Assembly: GCA_003427395.1 (NCBI GenBank) | Contig: BFEA01000510.1 | Location: forward strand, 246,284 to 270,205 | Direction: 5' to 3' | DNA length: 23,922 nucleotides | Source of the DNA: Chara braunii | Lineage: Eukaryota; Streptophyta; Charophyceae; Charales; Characeae | Shown here: positions 17,374-23,922 of the stretch, one piece after another | Layout: every line of letters starts with the position of its first letter | Numbering within the stretch: position 1 is the first letter of the stretch | The notes under the pieces: model-generated | The model's input: only the letters and a program-made list of their open reading frames with translations | Databases searched by the model: none | What the model was told of the DNA's origin: nothing | Translations under genes and position numbers: made by a program

Positions 17374-18276
17374 ATGAGATTGATAGAACCCTTATACCCC
17401 ACTGTTCTTGTTGAACTTGACAGTACTGTTTACCTTGATCTAATCACTATGCCACCTGGTAAGGATGGAATGAAATATGTACTAAATATGAGAGATAACA
17501 TGTCTGGTTATGTTGAAGGAAAAACCATCCGTAAGAAAACTGCAAAGACAGTGGCAAATTGGATCAAGGAAATCTACCTAAGGTACCCCTTCATACGTGA
17601 GTTTGTGGCTGATCAGGGATCACAATTCAAGAACGAGATGGTCAGGAAGCTCATGTTCAGACTTGGAGTCAGGATCAAATTTGTGACACCATATCATCCT
17701 CAGGCTAATGCACCAGTGGAAAGAGGCCACATGACACTAAAGGATGCTATATCAAAATGGTGTCAAGGCGACTCCAGGAACTGACCGTCTTTCTTGAGGG
17801 AGGCTGTCTATGCTGACAATGTGACTGTTAAGCGGACTACAGGTTATGCGCCCATTACACTCTGGTATGGCAGATATGTTACTTCTCCCATTGAGAACCT
17901 GGTTGAGACCTGGACCCATGAGGCACAGAGAGAGTCGTACTCCACAGAGGAGTTACTGAGGCTGAGGATCAGGCAGATCAAGGAAGTGGATGAGGCCATA
18001 ATTGAGGCCACAAAGAGGATGTCAGACAACAGATTATCTGATTAGACATGGTGGAATAGCAAGAGGTACATCAGGAAGGAACGACTTCATGTCAGAGATA
18101 TTGTACTTGTACATGATACATCTCTCGAGACACAGTGGACCAAGAGATTGGAGGCCAGGTGGATGGAACCATTCAGGATCATCAGAGAGGTTGAAGGCAA
18201 GGCCTATGAGTTAGCAGAGATGGATGGTACGAGATCCCATGGTATCCGGCTCCCGGCTCCGAAAATTCATACTTAG
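17374..18276 (+). pseudogene. Integrase core and C-terminal domain
   Basis: Same frame as the upstream pol. Catalytic residues are Asp at 17437 (YLDLI), Asp at 17611 (VADQGSQF) and Glu at 17719 (APVERGH), giving spacing DX57DX35E, the classic D,D-35-E arrangement. All three are present. Stops at 17782 (TGA) and 18043 (TAG) interrupt it. The C-terminal part (DIVLVHDTS, then RLEARWMEPFRI) fits the GPY/F-like module that follows gypsy integrases. The TAG at 18274 is taken as the natural end. Confidence 0.88.
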
Positions 18277-18388
18277 AGACGCAGATTTGATTCCGAGTTC
18301 GGGCAGAGTGATGAGGCGAGGCCCGAGAGCCGTCTAACATCAACCCAAACATGATGAGATGTGACCAGTGTGCCCTCAACATTTGTTG

Positions 18389-18880
18389 GGACGTGGTGAG
18401 AGTGCCGCCAACTTCAGATGATTATATGCTGGGATGTGGACAGTGTGCCGCCAGCTTCAGTTGATGACGATTATATGCTGGGATGTGGACAGTGTGCCGC
18501 CAGCTTCAGTTGATGACGATTATATGCTGGGATGTGGACAGTGTGCCGCCAACTTCAGTTGATGACGATTATATGCTGNGATGTGGACAGTGTGCCGCCA
18601 GCTTCAGTTGATGACGATTATGAGCTGGGATGTGGACAGTGTTGCCGCCAGCTACAGATGATGATGATTATTGGCTAGGATGTGACCAGTGAGCCGCCAA
18701 CTATCGATGATTATGAGCTGGGATGTGGACAGTGTTGCCGCCTGCTACAGATGATGATGATTATTTGCATGGGACGTGGCCAGTGAGCCGTCGGCTATCG
18801 ATGATGATTAAGAGTTGGGACGTGGCCAGTGAGCCGCCAACTATCGATGATGATTATGTGCTGGGACGTGGCCCGTGTGC
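18389..18880 (+). repeat. Minisatellite of about 46-50 bp, some eleven units
   Basis: Each unit begins GGGA(T/C)GTGG and contains AGTG(T/A)GCCGCC. Units at 18431, 18480, 18529 and 18578 are 49 bp and nearly identical. Downstream, units alternate between two types, one with GACAGTGTTGCCGCC and one with GACCAGTGAGCCGCC, of 43-51 bp. It lies about 110 bp after the end of pol, where a 3' untranslated region would be. Confidence 0.92.
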
Positions 18881-20360
18881 CTCCTGCAGCAGCCGACAGT
18901 CGGTTGCTATGATTATGGTATGAGTTCGGATGCCGGAGCTGGATACGAGCAACCTATGATGGTTCGGCTCATTGGTGGACTTATGTGTCTGCCGGGCCCA
19001 GATTGACCCCAGTTTTGCATGTATGTGAGTTAAACTTTTAAAATTTCAGTTCATTGCATTGTACCTGGCTTGTCATGTGTCAGTCCTGGGACATGCCTGG
19101 GGGATTGGGAGCCAGTTTATGGGATTTCAGTTCTTGCCTCTTATTGTATTTTATTTAGTCTGAATGACATTTATGAAATGAATGACTGTGGGATAAAGTA
19201 AAATATGTTTTCTTCCTCTCATAAGTCAGCGCTCAGTTGATGGGGCAACCTTCTAGTACGATTGCGTAAGGAGGATTGCCTAGCATCATCTGACACAAAT
19301 TGATTAGCTATCTCTGAAGGAAGGTGACATTTGGCCTAGTGAAGTGTTCCCTTGGCAAGGGACTCAGCATCGCCGAGATGGGGTTCCTCTCCAGACGGGC
19401 CTTTGCGGTTAAACGCTACCAAGCTCTAAAGGGATACGTAATCAGTCATGTGTCATAATCGATGGAGTGATCTGTCCGATCATATGATCGGGCAAAGATC
19501 ACTTAGCATCGCAGCGGATTGAGGCTTGCTGCATTCTTCATGCTGGAGGGAGTGTTCCCACTGCAGCCGTCGGGCTCTCGCAATGGTTCCCCAGCGAGAG
19601 TCTATCCACAGTGGCGTGCCCTGCGGTGTCCTTCATGAAGAGGCGGAGAGTTTTCGACTGCGTCTCTTAAGCAAGAGATGATTCCCTGAAGCAGGTTCTC
19701 ACAAGGTCCAGAGGCTAGCTGGGTTAGCGGGGTGTTTAAGCCATAGAGGCAGATAACTCCGGACCCTAGGGTGGCTAGCCGTTCCTCAGGTCATCGTATG
19801 GTGATCTGGTCCACCTGCTAGAAAGGAAGGAGGCATCCTGAACCTCACCCAGTCTAAATCCGACATTTGACTGATCAAGGTGGTGGATTCCTACTATCAC
19901 CCTGATCGAGGTGTCTCTCAGGAGCAGTGTCTCCAGGGGCATTCCCTTGGCGCCGAGCCAAGCCAGGTATCCACAGCCCAGCTGGCAACAGGGCCATTAT
20001 GACCTCCTCGCCCACTGTGGAAAACTTAATTGTGGACTCGCTCTGACTCACCAGCAGTGTCTGGTTGGGTGTTGGCTGGCTCCCCGCATAGTAGCAAGAG
20101 CCGGGCGTTAGAAAGAAGTCGAGCGAGAAGATGGAAATTCTGAAGTCGACTAAAGAGCTTCCGCGCCATGGGTCTGCACTCATCGGAGTGAGGGCTTCAT
20201 GAAGGGGTGTGCGGCTCCCCGTGAGCTGTTCTGAGCAAGGGATCAGAGGGTGGTTGGACCGCCATGACTGGGAATCAGGACTGACTTTGCTCTGCTTGCC
20301 GGGTTGGGTCAGCGGAGAAGCCCACCAGGGCGAGCAGGGACACTCTCGGAAGGCCGAAAG
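18881..20360. other. Gene-free stretch, possible retroelement 3' sequence
   Basis: No convincing coding frame on either strand. It includes an AT-rich segment at 19020-19210 and two stem-loops, listed separately. It may include the retroelement's 3' LTR, but no 5' LTR is present for comparison. Confidence 0.4.
19467..19502. repeat. Stem-loop built on a perfect 16-bp palindrome
   Basis: CCGATCATATGATCGG at 19476-19491 is a perfect palindrome. It is flanked by GTGATCT (19467-19473) and AGATCAC (19496-19502), which pair with each other, extending the cruciform with small asymmetric bulges. A smaller hairpin, CTCTCGC/GCGAGAG, is at 19575-19600. Confidence 0.8.
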
Positions 20361-20477
20361 GTAAGACTCTGAGAGTGAGTGAGGAAGGCCTGGGAGGGGT
20401 GTCGGCAAGGGTCTTTAGGAGAGATCCTTCTTTTTCTCGTCTTTCTTTTGAGGCATGACTTGACATCTGTTTTGCAG
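20361..20477 (+). other. Candidate intron
   Basis: The donor AAAG/GTAAGACT at 20361 and the acceptor after a T-rich tract, CTGTTTTGCAG ending at 20477, are both canonical, giving 117 nt. The sequence after it opens into the 18-residue tandem repeat. No confident upstream exon was found. Confidence 0.45.
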
Positions 20478-20490
20478 GTACCCCACAGCC

Positions 20491-20635
20491 AGACGAAGAC
20501 AACGGGGTTTGGTATGACCCGACATTGAGCGGCACAGAGCCGGGAGACGAAGACAACGGGGTTTGGTATGACCCGACAACGAGCGGCACAGAGCCGGTAG
20601 ACAAAAGGAAAGGGGTTTGGTATGATCACCCCTTA
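20491..20635 (+). repeat. 54-bp tandem repeat that reads as an 18-residue peptide repeat
   Basis: 2.6 units with period 54 (a multiple of three), so a frame is kept: each unit reads DEDNGVWYDPT(L/T)SGTEP, the third diverging to KRKGVWYD before a stop at 20636. In a second frame the end of the array runs into GMITPYEAAFG, similar to the TPYEA(x)FG signature near the end of retroelement integrase cores, so this may be a remnant of another pol. Confidence 0.6.
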
Positions 20636-20639
20636 TGAG

Positions 20640-21116
20640 GCAGCCTTTGGTCAAGATGGCCTGGATGATCGTGGATGCGATGATTGGTCCCATAGCCGCC
20701 CGTGGCTGAGATGTCGCTGAGGATTTTGCTGTACTGATGGGCAGTATGGATGAGATGGACTGATCCAGTGATGATGAGATGTGCAGGCCAGGATTGAGAC
20801 TTTGACTGCTAGACCAGACCTAGCAATGGGGTCAGGTCTAAGATTCAGGATCGATCATGATGATGCATGAGGCCAAACCTAATGAAAGGTTTGACGTGAG
20901 ATTGAGGCTGATACAGTGATGCAAGGGAACGGGATTGTTAGCTTGATTGGGGCTGCATGAGCAGTCATGATACTTGCGTGCGGTGACTACACCATGCAAG
21001 TCTGATAAGGTTAATTCCTTCTTGATTTTGATGGTGGGTTGGACCAGTGGTTCATGCCTTATTGAGTGAGCACTCAAGCCCTAGCGCGCGAGCACCGTGA
21101 TGATTGGAGATATAGT
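20640..21116. other. Gene-free stretch
   Basis: No gene seen. Several GATGA-rich short repeats (20690-20870), without a clear period. Confidence 0.5.
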
Positions 21117-21623
21117 CTATATGATACCCCTGTATATCATATACCATACAAAGCCGCATAGCTCGAGTTGGCATATGAAGAACAGCGCAAGTATGAGGCA
21201 CAAGCGATGGCTGGGCGGCGCAGCCTGGTGGGCGATGGGCGGTTCTGGTGCGCGTGGCAACGACGGTGGCCCAGGGCGAGGCGGCTGTGGCAGGACTGTG
21301 AGCTGGCGGGGAGATGGTTGAGTAGAGGAAGAAGGGTGGTATGGTGAAGGGTATGATCGAGAGGGCGGATCAAAACGTGGAGGCGGAGAGCCGTGGTGCT
21401 GCTCGTATTTATATGCATAGTACATCATACACCTACGCGACGGCGTGCGCTCACGCCGGTCCTCTGAGCGATGGCGCAAGCACGTTCCTCCCCATCTCAC
21501 CTCCTCCTCCTCCTCTTCGGATCTCTCCCCTTCGTATGTCAGATCGATCATCCGATCTGGCGCCTTCCCCTGTCGACCCCCTCTCCCACGTCCAACGCCC
21601 GAGCCTCGCGTCTTGGGCGCCAT
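21117..21623 (-). CDS. Doubtful gag-like N-terminal ORF
   Basis: 168 residues from an ATG (complement of 21621-21623). The first 45 residues look protein-like: a basic Gly/Arg start (MAPKTRGSG) then IDLTYEGERSEEEEEE, resembling a SUMO-interacting motif followed by acidic residues. After that the sequence is Pro/Ser-rich and ends in an unconvincing hydrophobic tail. On the opposite strand, 21160-21205 reads as a charged helix (YEEQRKYEAQAMAG), which competes with this call. Possibly the broken start of a retroelement gag. Confidence 0.25.
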   Translation of the reverse strand: MAPKTRGSGVGRGRGGRQGKAPDRMIDLTYEGERSEEEEEEVRWGGTCLRHRSEDRRERTPSRRCMMYYAYKYEQHHGSPPPRFDPPSRSYPSPYHPSSSTQPSPRQLTVLPQPPRPGPPSLPRAPEPPIAHQAAPPSHRLCLILALFFICQLELCGFVWYMIYRGII

Positions 21624-21639
21624 TGCGAAACTAATTATC

Positions 21640-21712
21640 TGCGCGATGATAAGAGCTGCGTAACGATAAGCGCTGCGCGATGATGAGCGCTAGTGCGATA
21701 AGAGCGCAAGCA
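21640..21712. repeat. Short degenerate repeat, about 20 bp
   Basis: About four variants of GCG(A)TGATAAGCGCTGCG in tandem. Confidence 0.6.
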
Positions 21713-22013
21713 AATCGAGAGGGATGAAGGCAGCGGTAATAGCAAGATCGTATAGCGCCGCGCACTCGACGATATGAGTTCGAGTGCGAATGGCGAGAAT
21801 GAGTAAGGAATGGGGTTTGGTATGGTTGTCGGAAGAAGATGTGGCACAGCAGCGGAAATTGACTCGCTGCGGTCAACTCCCGCGTTGCGTCAAAATTGCG
21901 TCCGCAGTCATGGTCAACCTGGGCCCTAACGCATCAATTAGATTTCCCCTGGGCCGAAACCGAGGGAAAGACGGCGCGACGGTACGGTCCCCTGGAGACC
22001 TGATCCTCCCTNT

Positions 22014-22063
22014 TGGACTGGACCGACGCGACCGCAATGGGCTAATTAGTGGGGTCCGGTCCA
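22014..22063. repeat. Short inverted repeat
   Basis: TGGACTGGACC (22014-22024) and GGTCCGGTCCA (22053-22063) are complementary apart from one pair. A third GGACCGGACC lies at about 22118. N bases occur at 22012 and 22066, at each edge of the repeat. Confidence 0.65.
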
Positions 22064-22199
22064 AANGGCACCCGAAACGGGCCAAGGGTTAGCGAGATAA
22101 TTAAGTTTGACCGGTTGGGACCGGACCGACACGGCCGCGTAGCCTGGCCAGGAAAGGAACAGCCCTAAGTAAGCCATATAGATGAACAGCCAGACCCAA

Positions 22200-22440
22200 A
22201 TAATTAAAATAGGGTCATGTGCTATTTTTAGCACGGGATTGACTGTTCGTTTCTCAAAGTCGGGCCTGCGCCAGTCCTGTTCTAAAAATAACACAGCCCC
22301 ACACTATTTTTAGCGTGGGACGGACTGTTCATCTATCGGGGACTGGGCCTGCGCCAGTCCCGTTCTAAAAATAGGACTGACTGTTCATATCCCCAGGTCG
22401 GGATTGATGCTATTTTTAGCACAGGCCTGGTCTAGAGTTT
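22200..22440. repeat. Repeated hairpins around CTATTTTTAG
   Basis: GTGCTATTTTTAGCAC at 22219-22234 is a hairpin with a 6-bp perfect stem. Variants occur at about 22299-22317 (CACACTATTTTTAGCGTG) and 22407-22422. TTCTAAAAATA in the opposite orientation occurs near 22280 and 22361. Between them, GGGAYTGACTGTTC-like and GGGCCTGCGCCAGTCC words repeat with a spacing of about 95 bp. It lies immediately upstream of a TATA box, as in an LTR U3 or other promoter. Confidence 0.75.
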
Positions 22441-22497
22441 GACCACAGCCCCGACCATGGGACTGCAGCACATCCCCGATCACCTTGGCCTCTCCAT

Positions 22498-22505
22498 TAT
22501 AAAAG
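22498..22505 (+). promoter_or_regulatory. TATA box (TATAAAAG)
   Basis: A strong TATAAAAG in otherwise GC-balanced sequence, directly after the hairpin repeats. No downstream gene was recognised before the window ends, so the transcript may be a retroelement leader or non-coding. Confidence 0.5.
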
Positions 22506-22509
22506 AAAG

Positions 22510-23334
22510 GCCACGTCACCCAACGGGACAGATCAGCATGCGTGACACACGTGGCTCAGACGGGAGCTGAGACAGACCAAGAGGAGCTCTTTGGCAAGAA
22601 TGCTGAGACGCTGGCGGGACGACAAGAAGGAGGGACTGAAGCTGCTTGCATTGGAGTGGCCGGGAGAGCGAGATTGAGGCAGGCAAGGAGGTAAAGGAAG
22701 GGGTTGAAAGGGGAAAGTAGAGCGGCCTCGCCCTCACTAGGTCCATCCGCTCTCCTCTCTACCTTCTCTCCTACCTTCATCACTCCGCTTTTTTGCTCAT
22801 TCCCCCTCTTTTTTCCCCCGCCTTTCCCTTGGTCAATCAGTCATCTGTTGAGCGCCAGCGAAATTACTCTGCACCATACTTAAAGGCTGAAGACAATGTG
22901 TGATCACTGTACTTAAGGGTTATTAATGTCGTGCCCTCGGATGTGCCGAGTCTGGAGATCGTCCATACCATATGTTCACGTTTGGCTGATTGGCTGCGTC
23001 GAGAGACACTCAAGCTGAGTGTGTCGATTTATTGTGCCAAGAAGGCACTCAAATTAGTGCTGCTGAAGTATTCAAGCCAAGTGCTTAGATGATTATGCCA
23101 GCAGGCACCAGAAAAATAGCATTGACCGTAATTGAAGCATGCTGACTTACTTGAGCATCCAGGCTCCCCGCGACTATGCGCATCTATGTGCGACATTGCG
23201 CAAATCATAAGTAGGTCTTGAGGGACTGCAGCTGTGTGCTTTCAGATTGTGACACTGCTCGCCCAAAACTGGAAATTACGATTTTTTTTATTATAAGTAA
23301 GACCCTGTATATTTCGACTGTGACATTGCGCATT
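22510..23334. other. Gene-free stretch with purine-to-pyrimidine strand switch
   Basis: 22615-22735 is strongly purine-rich and 22740-22840 strongly pyrimidine-rich on the same strand. After that there is no obvious structure, except words at about 22890-22925 related to the terminal repeat at 23790-23922. Confidence 0.5.
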
Positions 23335-23760
23335 CTGATATGTGTTTTGAGGTTGTTTGCGCATTCACACTACGCAGCCATACCGAGTACCAAGTCGATT
23401 TTGAGACTGCTAGCGCAGTCATGCCGAGTACCAAACCAATTCTGAGACTGCTAGTGCAGGCATACCGAGTACCAAGTCGATTTTGAGACTGCTAGCGCAG
23501 TCATGCCGAGTACCAAGCCGATTCTGAGACTGCTAGCGCAGCCATACCGAGTACCAAGTCGATTTTGAGACTGATAGCGCAGTCATGCCGAGTATCAAGC
23601 CGACTTTGAGACTGCTAGCGCAGTTATACCGAGTACCAAGCCGATTTTTGAGACTGCTAGCGCAGTCATACCAAGTACCAAGTTGATTTGGAGACTGCTA
23701 GCGCAGTCGCATCGAGTACCAAACCGATTCTGAGACCACTTGTGTAACCGTACCGATTTT
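23335..23760 (+). repeat. 41-bp minisatellite, about ten units
   Basis: Units start GAGACTGCTAGCGCAGTCAT and continue CCGAGTACCAAGTCGATTTT. Cores are at 23403, 23444, 23485, 23526, 23567, 23608, 23650 and 23691, with degraded units at each end. Units differ by single substitutions and a rare one-base insertion. Confidence 0.95.
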
Positions 23761-23789
23761 GATTTTGCGCAGTCACACCAGGCTGATTA

Positions 23790-23922
23790 CACCGTCATAT
23801 TAAGGGTCATTCGCCATTGTGCGCAGTTAAGCGCCGTATCTGAGGGCTATTAGTGCCATTCACCACTGTGCGCAGTTGAGCACTGTACCTGAGGGCTATT
23901 CGCCACTGTGCGCAGTTGAGCG
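23790..23922 (+). repeat. Second terminal tandem repeat, about 40-50 bp
   Basis: CACTGTGCGCAGTTGAGC followed by (A/G)C(T/C)GTA(C/T)CTGAGGGCTATT repeats, cut by the window end. Related wording occurs at about 22900-22925, so the repeat is also dispersed locally. Confidence 0.85.

Larger units (their letters stand above)
13270..18276 (+). mobile_element. 5'-truncated, decayed Ty3/gypsy-type LTR retrotransposon
   Basis: The domain order gag, protease, RT, RNase H, H2C2 zinc finger, integrase (integrase after RNase H) defines the Ty3/gypsy group. The gag frame has no ATG and begins at the hairpin of the neighbouring element, so the 5' LTR and the start of gag are missing. No LTR could be identified on the 3' side either, because there is no second copy to compare. 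From about 15076 to 18276 the pol region keeps one reading frame but is interrupted by six internal stops. The gag-protease part has additional frame changes at homopolymers. Confidence 0.9.

Noticed and set aside
19875-20629. Several minus-strand open frames
   Set aside because: They overlap the 54-bp tandem repeat and the candidate plus-strand intron, with no recognisable motif.
22937-22950. CTCGGATGTGCCGAG as a further copy of the element palindrome
   Set aside because: It is shorter in the centre, isolated by nearly 10 kb from the arrays and lacks the conserved flank; likely chance.

Overview
The window reads as a repeat-rich, gene-poor stretch of a large eukaryotic nuclear genome. The evidence is candidate spliceosomal introns, a SUMO-protease-type domain, a decayed Ty3/gypsy retrotransposon, many microsatellites and minisatellites, and scattered single N bases. 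A green-lineage host (for example a charophyte alga) would fit the retroelement style and noncoding content, but this is an impression and not demonstrated. No host housekeeping gene, rRNA or tRNA was recognised.

Layout. 1-1410: CT microsatellite, then an array of roughly 300-bp units built from long imperfect inverted repeats. 1411-2330: no gene. 2330-3850: an array of a 14-bp palindrome (consensus TCGGATNNATCCGA), mostly followed by a conserved flank on the same side, inside an old collinear duplication that reaches into the first gene. 4010-10691: one coding module on the + strand, broken into several frames. Its N-terminal part carries a ParB/sulfiredoxin-like fold signature, then a domain resembling beta-class N4/N6 DNA methyltransferases with replaced catalytic motifs. 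Low-complexity basic exons follow, and a C48 (Ulp1-type) cysteine protease with intact catalytic residues lies at the end. 10692-13272: noncoding, with the same palindrome recurring, embedded in tandem units separated by CT/CA microsatellites, and ending in a 16-18 bp hairpin.

The palindrome was found at about 2.36-3.84, 8.83-8.98 and 11.02-13.19 kb and not convincingly elsewhere. It therefore outlines an approximately 11-kb unit with coding sequence in the middle. This looks like a large transposon or virus-derived element with internal protein-binding sites. I do not recognise its family; the combination of ParB-like domain, methyltransferase-like domain, Ulp1 protease and palindrome arrays is the main candidate for something undescribed.

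13270-18276: a 5'-truncated Ty3/gypsy element (gag with zinc knuckle, protease, RT, RNase H, H2C2 zinc finger, D,D-35-E integrase), dead through in-frame stops and some homopolymer frameshifts. It abuts the hairpin of the previous element directly. 18389-18880: minisatellite of about 46-50 bp. 18880-20360: no gene seen. 20361-20640: possible intron followed by an 18-residue tandem repeat. 21117-21623 (minus): doubtful gag-like N-terminus. 22200-22505: repeated short hairpins ending at a TATA box, LTR-promoter-like. 22510-23922: no gene, ending in a 41-bp minisatellite and a related repeat.

All frames in the two main elements are damaged or spliced, so neither is clearly active in this copy. 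Domain calls come from reading motifs by eye; profile searches would be decisive.
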